A DNA stretch of 56,895 nucleotides from the NCBI GenBank assembly GCA_002395525.1, contig DGXE01000025.1, positions 1 through 56,895 of the forward strand, in the 5' to 3' direction. The notes beneath the pieces were generated by a model. That model was not told where the DNA came from. It saw only the letters and a list, made by a program, of their open reading frames with translations, and ran no database searches. This document shows, in pieces, positions 24,494 through 33,633 of the stretch (the first letter of the stretch is position 1; the number at the start of each line of letters is the position of its first letter). The translations under genes were made by a program, and so were the position numbers. The DNA comes from Ruminococcus sp. UBA4240 (GTDB taxonomy: Bacteria > Bacillota > Clostridia > Oscillospirales > Ruminococcaceae).

Positions 24494-25831
24494 TCAGTCT
24501 GCCAGAGTTCCCAGGGGATCCCAGGGCTCCAGTTCCGTTACGGGCTTGTCAAATACGGCAAGGCTCTCCTCATCGAGATATTCCCTGTCTACCACCAACT
24601 GATATACGAATTCATCGAACCATGCATCGGATGCGATGTAGAAGCCTTTGTGGCCTACATCCTCCCCCCAGCTGTTTTCGACTCTCCATCTGTCGGGTCT
24701 GCCGTTTTCGTCCAGATCTACGCCTACAAGCACCATTGCATGGTTCATGGCGCTGTCCCCGTATACAAGGCGCTCCCCCTTGGAAAAGCCGTAGTGTATG
24801 CCGAAGAGGGTCTCCACATTTGCGCTTGCCCTGTCAAGGATACCCTCTTTTGAAAGGCAGAACTTTCTTACATCAGACCCGAACCACACAGGATGACCGT
24901 CCTTTAGCTGTGCCACAGCAGCAGCCTTGAACTTTTCCAGCGGCAGGTTTATGTACTCTATCCTTTTGCCCTCAGCCACATTCCCCAGGAATTTTACGGT
25001 ATAACGGCTGTACAGGGGCTTGTTATCCGCAGGAGCATTCACCAGCCCGGCCAGGCTGTCAAGGTCAATGCCTATATACTTTTCACAGAATTCCTTGGGA
25101 GTGATGCCTCTTTCGTTGTAGGTGTTCTTCTTGTCCTTGTCCCTTACGATGTAGTCAAAGGTGCGGGGAGGCTCTCCGAGAGATATGCAGAGTATGCGGT
25201 ACACCTCGGTCATAAAGCTCTCTTTCATGTGGGTAAGGGTATCCCTGTCCGTGCCGCTGTTCACAGCATTTCTGAGCTTTACACCGTCCTCACGGAGCAG
25301 GGAAGTGAGGTACATATCAAAAAAGCGTGATCTGGTGGCATTGGCGGAATCAGGATATGCCTCAACAGGAACTACACCGTACTTGCGCACAAGATTTGCC
25401 ACCATTTCCCACTGACCGCCGTCACATATAGGGTCTGCGGTGAGGAATGCATACAGTCTGCCGTCTACGGGCTCATCTGCAACAGTTATCATGTTCTCCA
25501 GATAGAAGTTGGCCTTTTCCAGCTTGTCATAGAAGAAAAGATAGCTCTGGGACAGCTGCAGGGATGACAGGGAGTATTTCTTCATCATCTCATAGCGCAT
25601 TACGTTGCAGGCCGCAAATATCCAGCATCTGCCGCTTGTTTTCTGGTCTGTGATATCCCCCTGATCCAGATCCACGGAAAATGAGTAGGGGATAGCTCTT
25701 ATGGCCTTGTATGAGGCTGCTGCCCCCATGACCCCGTTTTTAACGGCGGCATTTGAGGCTATCTGAGCGGCACGGTCGCTGGCAAAGCTTTCCTGCATTG
25801 AGCTTAAAAGCTCCGGTGTGATAGTGTTCAT
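24494..25831 (-). CDS. pepC: Aminopeptidase C (bleomycin hydrolase family)
   Basis: Cysteine aminopeptidase of the C1B family, cytoplasmic. 445 residues, full length. Catalytic Cys69 in TSGRCWIFAACN, catalytic His in NHAMVLVGVD, and Asn in VENSWGED. No signal peptide. Ribosome binding site AAAGGAG. It is the last gene of the minus-strand run, 56 bp after the histidine kinase gene; that gap holds a 7-bp hairpin (ACAGCCT/AAGCTGT at 25849-25868) that could separate it partly from the upstream genes. With surface protein processing enzymes upstream, a role in peptide recycling is conceivable but not shown. Confidence 0.94.
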   Translation of the reverse strand: MNTITPELLSSMQESFASDRAAQIASNAAVKNGVMGAAASYKAIRAIPYSFSVDLDQGDITDQKTSGRCWIFAACNVMRYEMMKKYSLSSLQLSQSYLFFYDKLEKANFYLENMITVADEPVDGRLYAFLTADPICDGGQWEMVANLVRKYGVVPVEAYPDSANATRSRFFDMYLTSLLREDGVKLRNAVNSGTDRDTLTHMKESFMTEVYRILCISLGEPPRTFDYIVRDKDKKNTYNERGITPKEFCEKYIGIDLDSLAGLVNAPADNKPLYSRYTVKFLGNVAEGKRIEYINLPLEKFKAAAVAQLKDGHPVWFGSDVRKFCLSKEGILDRASANVETLFGIHYGFSKGERLVYGDSAMNHAMVLVGVDLDENGRPDRWRVENSWGEDVGHKGFYIASDAWFDEFVYQLVVDREYLDEESLAVFDKPVTELEPWDPLGTLAD

Positions 25832-25887
25832 TGATTTCTCCTTTTCTAACAGCCTATTTCAAAGCTGTACCGTTTAGATAACTTGAT

Positions 25888-27177
<1,290 letters not shown>

Positions 27178-27206
27178 AGGCTGCCCTTCTTTCGGAATGG
27201 GATCTC

Positions 27207-27875
27207 TCAGCTGATCCTAAGGGTGAATTCTCCGTCCTTTTCCCCCTCTATGGATATGTCCGCATTGATGGAGACGAGCTTGTTGCGCAGATAGTTTATG
27301 TATATCCACACAACATCGGTGCCAAGCTCCTTTTCATCGCCCCATATGTGCTCAAATATGTTTTCTGTGGAAAGCTTTTTGTCACGGTTGAGCATAAGGT
27401 ATGACAGCAGCTTTGTCTCACGTCCCCCGAGCCTTATGGAATTATCCGAGGAAAGCTCCTGCTCGTCAATTTTAAGTGTCACTCTGCCCACAGTAAGGGT
27501 ATGTGGAGTATAGCCCTCCGTGCGCCGCTGAAAGGCTCTGAGCCGTGCCAGAAGCTCCTTCATGGCAAAGGGCTTTGTAAGGTAGTCGTCTGCGCCGCTG
27601 TCAAGACCTGTGATGCGGTCATCTATCTCCGCCTTTGCGGTAAGCATGATGACAGGTGTGGTGACCCCTGCCTCTCTTATGGTCTTCAGTGCGGTGATAC
27701 CGTCCATAACAGGCATCATGATGTCAAATACACAGGCATCAAAGGTGTCCCTCTGAACGGCTTCTACTGCTTCTTTGCCGTTGTACACAGCGGTTACCTC
27801 GTGGCCTGTGGCTTTAAGCACGGCACAGATGGCGTTGGAAAGCTCCCTTTCATCATCTGCAACAAGTATTTTCAT
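27207..27875 (-). CDS. OmpR-family response regulator
   Basis: 222 residues. Receiver domain (1-115) with acidic pocket DDE (7-9), phosphoacceptor Asp51 in VFDIMMPVMDG, and Lys in YLTKPFAMKE. C-terminal winged-helix DNA-binding domain (about 125-222) containing LGGRETKLLSYLMLNRDKK. Cognate partner of the kinase encoded downstream. Targets are not identifiable from the window; the operon promoter at 36781-36809 is an obvious candidate. Confidence 0.94.
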   Translation of the reverse strand: MKILVADDERELSNAICAVLKATGHEVTAVYNGKEAVEAVQRDTFDACVFDIMMPVMDGITALKTIREAGVTTPVIMLTAKAEIDDRITGLDSGADDYLTKPFAMKELLARLRAFQRRTEGYTPHTLTVGRVTLKIDEQELSSDNSIRLGGRETKLLSYLMLNRDKKLSTENIFEHIWGDEKELGTDVVWIYINYLRNKLVSINADISIEGEKDGEFTLRIS

Positions 27876-27893
27876 TTCTAACTCCGTAAAACG

Positions 27894-27909
27894 GCTGCCC
27901 TGCGGCAGC
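27894..27909 (-). terminator. Hairpin between the alarmone synthetase and response regulator genes
   Basis: On the minus strand GCTGCC-GCAG-GGCAGC directly follows the stop of the alarmone synthetase and is followed by CGTTTT. It is a short attenuator-like stem that could lower expression of the downstream two-component genes. The U-tract is short. Confidence 0.4.
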
Positions 27910-28521
27910 TCATGCTCTTTCTATAAGGTCTCTTATGGTCTGCATGGAAAGGTCACAGGAGGCAAGCTCATCTGCAACTCTTTTAAGCTCCGATTCAATG
28001 AGGAGCTGGTTCTTGATGTCCTTCTTGTAGCGCATTTTATGTTCAAGAGCCGCCCATGAATCCATTGCGATGGTGCGAAGCTGTATCTCCGCCTTGTATC
28101 TGCCGGGGACATTCCCGAACACGTCTTCAAAGGGCTCCTCCAGGCTGATTATCATATGATAGCTGCGGTATCCGTTGGGCTTTGCGTGGGTTATGTAGTC
28201 CTTCTCCTTTATTACTGTGCAGCCCTCCATAGAGCGTATATATGATATGTTTTTGTATATATCGTCCGTAAAGGAGCAAACTATGCGCATACCTATGCTG
28301 TCGGAAATTGCGGAAAGGGCATTCTCTGCCGTTTCTTCAAGCCCCTTTTTGCGGCATTTCTCTCTCATGCTCACATCTGACTTTATGCGGATATCTATGT
28401 GTTCGGATATGTGTGTCCTGCTTTTGCTGTATTCAGCCGATGAGTAGCCTTCTACCTTCTGCCTGAGATCATCACAGACCTGCCGCAGGTATTCTTCATA
28501 TTTTCCGTAGATCGAACCCAT
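27910..28521 (-). CDS. Small alarmone synthetase (RelA/SpoT synthetase domain only)
   Basis: Would make (p)ppGpp from ATP and GDP/GTP. 203 residues with start at 28521, supported by CAGGAG six nucleotides upstream; an upstream in-frame ATG (28578) lacks a ribosome site and lies inside the preceding gene. Synthetase motifs: DSIGMRIVC, KPNGYRSYHMIISL and AEIQLRTIAMDSWAALEH. No HD hydrolase domain or regulatory TGS/ACT region, so it belongs to the YjbM/YwaC-type small synthetases controlled mainly at expression level. It begins one base after the stop of a transglutaminase-like lipoprotein gene and is probably coupled to it. Confidence 0.92.
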   Translation of the reverse strand: MGSIYGKYEEYLRQVCDDLRQKVEGYSSAEYSKSRTHISEHIDIRIKSDVSMREKCRKKGLEETAENALSAISDSIGMRIVCSFTDDIYKNISYIRSMEGCTVIKEKDYITHAKPNGYRSYHMIISLEEPFEDVFGNVPGRYKAEIQLRTIAMDSWAALEHKMRYKKDIKNQLLIESELKRVADELASCDLSMQTIRDLIERA

Positions 28522-28522
28522 G

Positions 28523-29731
28523 CTATGCTCCTGTATCAAGTATGAATATAAGTATCCTTGTATCTGCGTAATAGTCAATGTAGCTGATATTTCCCCTGAA
28601 ATTAAGGGCTGTCATCAGCCGGTCAATGTCCGATACCCCGTCTGCATCCTTCTCCATAAGCTCTTCTATGGTCTGCCTGTACAGCTCATCGTCGCTGAGC
28701 TCTATGGAAAAATAGGCTTCCCCGGAATCCATGGCAAGGCGGCAGGATTTTTCTATTATTTCAAGTGCTTCCTCGTAGGTGTCCGCAGTCAGTCCGTGCT
28801 TTACAAAATAGTTCATGTCCCTGCTCTCGGCCTTGGGAGGAACGCCCATTGAATTGCTTATGGTGCGTGTCTGCAGTATAGTGTCATCATCTGTCAGAAA
28901 ATAACGGTAAAGCACCATGTCAGGATAGCTGTTCTTTATTGCTGCGGCAGGCTGATCCCAGCCTATGTCCACATGGTACCATTTGCCGTCAAGCTTTACC
29001 ATGTTCCACATATGGTCTATGTCGGTATATCCGGTGACCAGCATATTTTCAATCCCTGCTATGTTGCACAGGTAGGAAAATGTCTTAGCATAGCCCTCAC
29101 ACAGAGCCTTCCCCCCGATAAGGGTGCCGTATACGGAATCAGCAAGCTCGTAGTCCTCTGCACTTTCCACATGGGTCACAAGGTAATCGTGGAAATACTT
29201 TGCCTTGTCGTAGTCGCTTACAAAGTCTCTTGTCTGCTCTGTGATCTCCAGTGCCTTCTGTTCGGTCTCAGCAAGCATCCTGTTGACCTCTTCCACGCTG
29301 TATTTGTAGCGGAAATTGATCTCAAAGGTCTGGGCGGCTGAATTGAACTCTCCAAGTGTCCTTGTGTCAAGGAAGAAAAACGCAAGCTGTTCACAGTGTA
29401 CGGTCTCAAGCACCTGTGTGTAGCTTTGCCTGCTTATGGTAAGAGGGAGCAGGGCATTGTCGGAAAAGCTGGTTATTGTATCCACCACACTGTCATAGAC
29501 ATTCTGCATTCTCACGTTATAGCTCAGGGAGAAATACCTGGTTTCCATATTGTCAGGGATGATGAGCTTTTCCTCCGGAGCATCATCAGAGGGGGATGAG
29601 GATGCGGAAGGAACGGGGACAGTGGTCCCCTTGGATATGACCGTATAGGGAGGTTCATCATCAATTGCTGTGCAGGCACTTGCAAGAAGCATGGTCAATG
29701 CCATGACAAGTGCTGATATTCTGTTTTTCAT
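28523..29731 (-). CDS. Transglutaminase-like lipoprotein, array member 1
   Basis: 402 residues. Start at 29731 (AAAGGT upstream) gives MKNRISALVMALTMLLASAC, a signal peptide with lipobox ASAC (Cys20); the ATG eight codons earlier has no ribosome site. The transglutaminase/papain-fold core carries the Cys-His-Asp triad: Cys about 211 in KALCEGYAK, His about 240 in DHMWNMV (the other members read HAWN), Asp about 255 in YHVDIGWD. Likely a surface-anchored peptidase or crosslinking enzyme; the substrate is unknown. Last of five tandem paralogues by transcription order, directly before the alarmone synthetase. Confidence 0.87.
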   Translation of the reverse strand: MKNRISALVMALTMLLASACTAIDDEPPYTVISKGTTVPVPSASSSPSDDAPEEKLIIPDNMETRYFSLSYNVRMQNVYDSVVDTITSFSDNALLPLTISRQSYTQVLETVHCEQLAFFFLDTRTLGEFNSAAQTFEINFRYKYSVEEVNRMLAETEQKALEITEQTRDFVSDYDKAKYFHDYLVTHVESAEDYELADSVYGTLIGGKALCEGYAKTFSYLCNIAGIENMLVTGYTDIDHMWNMVKLDGKWYHVDIGWDQPAAAIKNSYPDMVLYRYFLTDDDTILQTRTISNSMGVPPKAESRDMNYFVKHGLTADTYEEALEIIEKSCRLAMDSGEAYFSIELSDDELYRQTIEELMEKDADGVSDIDRLMTALNFRGNISYIDYYADTRILIFILDTGA

Positions 29732-29760
29732 GGCATCGTACCTTTGTATGTTCATGTATG

Positions 29761-30924
29761 TCAGCTGTACTGTATTTCCGTTCCTTCATTGAAGTTCAGG
29801 AATATCTGTATTATGTTCAGCTTCGGTTCAAGATAGCGGGTATAGCGCTTGTGGTCGGCTATGCCGAAGGGATCAGCCTTGTCCAGTATCTGCCTGAGCC
29901 CGTGCTCATCAAACAGCTGTGTGCATACGGTATCGTATACTTCATCGCTGCCGCACCGCAGTGATATACAGTGGAGGCCTTTGCGGATCTCATCGGCACT
30001 GTGGTGCATAAGCATATCCCCGGCATCCTCTGCATCTTCACAGTAAAGCCCCTCACGGCGGAAATAGCTGTTACTGTCCGTACATTCGGGGAAATCGGTG
30101 TACTGCTCGTCAAGGGTGTGGCTTGTTCCCAGCATATCCCCGTCAGTGCCAAGGAAATAGTAGTAACGGCAGAAATCCTCATTCACAGGGTCAAGTATAG
30201 GGTCGTCCCAGCAGGTGTCAACATGGTACCAGTTACCCTCAAGCTTTACAATGTTCCAGGCGTGGAGCGCCCCTGTGGAATTGCTCCCGTATACGGTGAT
30301 GCACTCTATCCCCGCACCCTTGCACAGATAGGTGAATGCTGCGGCATAGCCTTCGCACTGTGCACTGTGGTCTACAAGGGCACCGTAAGGTATGTTTGCA
30401 TACTCTCCCTCCCGGGTAAAGGTGCAGCCTAAAACTATCTCATCGTGGAAGGTCTTCAGTTTTTCATAATCCGTGGTATTCTCGTCAAAGCGGGAGTATA
30501 TCTCATCACGGCGTGCCCCGGTCTCCTTAGCTATGGTCTCACACTTTTCCCTGTCGAAGCGGTAGTCTATATGCATGGAGGAGGTTGCAAACCTGGGTGA
30601 ATAGAATATGCTTGACATCCAGAAGTATTCTTCCCCGTAATACACGGATACAAATATTTTGCGCATAGCTTCCTTTGTCAGCTTCCGGGAGAATTTTGCG
30701 GTGTCCCGATGGTTTTCAACGGCATAGCAAAGCTCGTTGTACCATATTTTCTCCTCATCGCTCAGTGAATTGTATATGTAGCCGTCCCTTTGAACATCAG
30801 AAAAAAGGCTGTCCTCGGGGACGGGGCCGGATGAGCCGCCCCCGTCCTTTGAACAGCCTGATGTCAGCAGGAAAAACAATGCGATACACATACAACCAAG
30901 CTGTGTTTTACGCCCGCTTGCCAT
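29761..30924 (-). CDS. Transglutaminase-like lipoprotein, array member 2
   Basis: 387 residues. Signal peptide with lipobox TSGC (Cys24). Core triad: Cys in SAQCEGYAAAFTYLC, His in GALHAWNIVKLEG, Asp in WYHVDTCWDDP. Only a short Gly/Ser linker follows the lipidated Cys, unlike the Thr-rich linkers of two neighbours. The start overlaps the stop of the previous gene by one base (TAATG) with no good ribosome binding site, so it probably relies on translational coupling. Confidence 0.87.
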   Translation of the reverse strand: MASGRKTQLGCMCIALFFLLTSGCSKDGGGSSGPVPEDSLFSDVQRDGYIYNSLSDEEKIWYNELCYAVENHRDTAKFSRKLTKEAMRKIFVSVYYGEEYFWMSSIFYSPRFATSSMHIDYRFDREKCETIAKETGARRDEIYSRFDENTTDYEKLKTFHDEIVLGCTFTREGEYANIPYGALVDHSAQCEGYAAAFTYLCKGAGIECITVYGSNSTGALHAWNIVKLEGNWYHVDTCWDDPILDPVNEDFCRYYYFLGTDGDMLGTSHTLDEQYTDFPECTDSNSYFRREGLYCEDAEDAGDMLMHHSADEIRKGLHCISLRCGSDEVYDTVCTQLFDEHGLRQILDKADPFGIADHKRYTRYLEPKLNIIQIFLNFNEGTEIQYS

Positions 30925-32282
30925 TAATACTCAAGATCTATCTCGATGACAAGGGTCTCGGGATCGCTGTTGTCCTTTACAGACTTTACAGCGGAGTTTT
31001 CACCCTTTATCCAGCTTGCATAGGTCTTGAGCTCTGCTGTCACCGCATCATATACGCTCTTGTCAGATACCTTTATCTCTGCCACTCTTGTCTTGTTTGC
31101 GGCAGTGGTCTTCATGGCATTCTTGAGGGCTGTTTCCGCCGATGCCTTGTCAGAGTATACAAGCCCTTCTGCGTCGAAGTAGTTGTACTTTGTGGCGGTG
31201 CAGGCAGGAGGTGTGAAGTAGGTCACCTGTGTGCCGGTGGTCTTCTTGTTAATGTTGTAATGGGACTTGTTGTGTATCTGTGCATCGGTGACACCAAAGT
31301 ACCTGTGGCGCAGATTGTTAGCTATCACAGTGGAAAGTATGGGGTCATCCCATGTGCAGTCAACGTTGTACCAGTCACCGTCGATCTTTATGACGTTCCA
31401 CGCATGGGAGCTGCCGTCCGCATTTGTGCCTACCACGATCATGGACTCAATGTCTGAAAGGTCGCACAGGTACTGCATGGTCTTGGCATAGCCCTCGCAC
31501 TGTACGGTGCCCTGTACAAAGCCGCCGTATATGGTCTGATTGTAGCCGGGCTCCTTGTTGAATGTGTTGTTGAGCACGATCCAGTCGTGGAAGGTCTTTA
31601 TCTTTTCATAGGTGCTCTTCCCGTCTGCCAGGGCAAGCACTTCCCCTGCCTTCTGGTCGATCTCCTTCTGCATGGAGGCGATAAGGTCGTTGTCTACCTC
31701 CCAGTACCAAAGGCGCCCCTTCTGCACCTTGGAGGAGGAGAGCCAGAAAAGCTCAGGCTCCTGCATATACATACAGCCGTACACCTTTACCCATGTCTCA
31801 TCAGAAAGATCATCGGGCACCTGTATGCGGGTCTTTATGTTCTTTGCGGCATCAAGCATCTGCTTGTAAAGCTCCTGCTCTGATGCGGAAAGCTGCCCGT
31901 ATCCGTACCTTGTGGTGCAGTCAACGTTGTATTCCTTGAGTATGGGATCCTTGGGTGCTGCAGTGGTGACTACAGGCACATCCACAGATACTATCTCAGT
32001 CACATAGTTACCCGCATCATCTGTTACAGCCTGACCCTGGTCATCCGTCACCAGCGCTTCCACCTCGGATACCTCAGTGGGAATGGTCATGGGTGTGTCA
32101 GTGTCGGCAGCAGTGGTAACATCAGTGCCTTCGGCGCTTTCGTTCTGTACGGTATCTGCCGCTGTGGTTTCAATGACCCTTACAGTTGTTTCCTCCGGAG
32201 CAGCCTCACGTCCGTTGCAGGCTGTCATACAGCCTACGGCCATAAGCAGTGCCGCTGCAAAGCCTAATACTTTCCTGTTCAT
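30924..32282 (-). CDS. Transglutaminase-like lipoprotein, array member 3
   Basis: 452 residues. Signal peptide with lipobox MTAC (Cys22), then a Thr/Glu/Val-rich linker of about 100 residues before the folded part. Triad: Cys in GTVQCEGYAKTMQYLC, His in SSHAWNVIKIDG, Asp in WYNVDCTWDDP. A C-terminal domain of about 150 residues follows the core and recurs in members 4 and 5 (segments such as TPPACTATKYNYFDAEGLVY and a final VIEIDLEY-type strand). The gap to member 4 contains a 7-bp hairpin (32315-32339). Confidence 0.87.
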   Translation of the reverse strand: MNRKVLGFAAALLMAVGCMTACNGREAAPEETTVRVIETTAADTVQNESAEGTDVTTAADTDTPMTIPTEVSEVEALVTDDQGQAVTDDAGNYVTEIVSVDVPVVTTAAPKDPILKEYNVDCTTRYGYGQLSASEQELYKQMLDAAKNIKTRIQVPDDLSDETWVKVYGCMYMQEPELFWLSSSKVQKGRLWYWEVDNDLIASMQKEIDQKAGEVLALADGKSTYEKIKTFHDWIVLNNTFNKEPGYNQTIYGGFVQGTVQCEGYAKTMQYLCDLSDIESMIVVGTNADGSSHAWNVIKIDGDWYNVDCTWDDPILSTVIANNLRHRYFGVTDAQIHNKSHYNINKKTTGTQVTYFTPPACTATKYNYFDAEGLVYSDKASAETALKNAMKTTAANKTRVAEIKVSDKSVYDAVTAELKTYASWIKGENSAVKSVKDNSDPETLVIEIDLEY

Positions 32283-32344
32283 GTTAATACCTCTCTTATG
32301 ATTGTAATTGCCGACTGTGTGCCTTTCCGTTACACACAGAGTGC

Positions 32345-33598
32345 TTAGTCATTGTAGATAATATCGTAGTGAACTACCTGTATACCCGAGGTGGTGGCAG
32401 CTTCTGCTGTTCCCAGGAGCTTGAGCTTTGATACATTGCCTCTCTCCTTGGCGTAATTCTGGAACTCTCTCCAGCAGGAGGTGTCTCTCAGGGCATCGTA
32501 TACCTCCCTTGATGCAACACGTATCTCCACTACCTGTGTACCTGCGGCTACCGCCTTGTCTATCTCACGGAATATGGCATCCTTGCCGCTGTTCACATCA
32601 TAGTATACCTTGCCGTACATATTGAAGTAGTTGGCAAAATCTGACCAGCATACGGGAACGTCGAATAGCTTCACCATTTTCCCGTCAAGCTTTGCCTTGT
32701 TCACGTTGAAGTGAGTGATATTGTGTATCCAGCTGTCAGGCACAAGGAAATAGTCATAGGTGATGTAGTTCTCGTCATAGTCGTTTATGGGGTCGCCCCA
32801 TGTGGTGTCTATGTTGTAGTACTGCCCGTTGACATCCACTATGTTCCAGGCATGGGTGCCGCCGTTTGCATTTGTGCCCACAACGGTTATGCATTCTATG
32901 CCTGCTCTGTCGCAAAGGTACTGCATTGACTTTGCATAGCCTGCGCACTGGAGCTTGCGCTTTGCGGCATTCTGATTGCCGAGGCAGTTGTATATGGTGG
33001 TGTTAAAGCCGGCAGTGGACTTGTCAAAGTCAGATCTGTGGATTATCTCCTCATAGAAGGTCTGGATGCGGCTGTAGGGGTCAGTGCCTGCCTTATGCAG
33101 CAGGGACAGGGTGGTAAAGTCTATGCGCTTTATCATAGATGCCACAGCACCCTGATCCAAGACCTTGTAGCTGAGATAGAGGGAATTCTCCCTTTCAAGG
33201 GGCTTGCTGTGCACCCAGAAGATCTCAGGCTCGGAATGGAATACCACAGCAAAGACCTTGAGCGCTCCCTGATAGTCCATGCCCGCAGGCCAGAAGACCT
33301 CGTCATCGAAGTTGAATATAGCCTTTACTATATTGCGGTACATCTTCTGCTCACGGGGTGAAAGCTGCTGATATGCGTATCTCTGTGTGTAGTCGTAGGT
33401 GTAGTCGCCTACGGTGACAACAGTTCCCTTGAGGCTTATCTTGCTGGTGATGGCTTCATCTGTGACCTTTGACTTTTCAAGTGAGTACACAGGAGGCCTT
33501 TCATCAACAGCCTTTGGCAGCGAAAGGGGCGCAGCAGCCACAGCAGCTGTCAGGGCTGCTGCTGCGATGCTCATTATGGTTTTCTTTGTCTTTTTCAT
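32345..33598 (-). CDS. Secreted transglutaminase-like protein, array member 4 (no lipobox)
   Basis: 417 residues from the ATG at 33598, which has AAGGAG eight nucleotides upstream; a longer frame extending upstream overlaps member 5 and lacks support. The signal peptide MKKTKKTIMSIAAAALTAAV has no lipobox Cys, so this member is probably released or held by other means, unlike the other four. Triad: Cys in RKLQCAGYAKSMQYLC, His in GTHAWNIVDVNG, Asp in YYNIDTTWGDP. Its core is closest to that of member 5 (for example QCAGYAKSMQYLCDR in both), suggesting a recent duplication. Confidence 0.87.
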   Translation of the reverse strand: MKKTKKTIMSIAAAALTAAVAAAPLSLPKAVDERPPVYSLEKSKVTDEAITSKISLKGTVVTVGDYTYDYTQRYAYQQLSPREQKMYRNIVKAIFNFDDEVFWPAGMDYQGALKVFAVVFHSEPEIFWVHSKPLERENSLYLSYKVLDQGAVASMIKRIDFTTLSLLHKAGTDPYSRIQTFYEEIIHRSDFDKSTAGFNTTIYNCLGNQNAAKRKLQCAGYAKSMQYLCDRAGIECITVVGTNANGGTHAWNIVDVNGQYYNIDTTWGDPINDYDENYITYDYFLVPDSWIHNITHFNVNKAKLDGKMVKLFDVPVCWSDFANYFNMYGKVYYDVNSGKDAIFREIDKAVAAGTQVVEIRVASREVYDALRDTSCWREFQNYAKERGNVSKLKLLGTAEAATTSGIQVVHYDIIYND

Positions 33599-33633
33599 TT
33601 TGTTTCTCCTTGGGAAAAGCGTTTTCTTTGCAA

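Noticed and set aside
30675..31457. Plus-strand open frame of 260 codons opposite two transglutaminase-like genes
   Set aside because: Antisense to genes with intact signal peptides and catalytic triads; no ribosome site and no recognisable domain.
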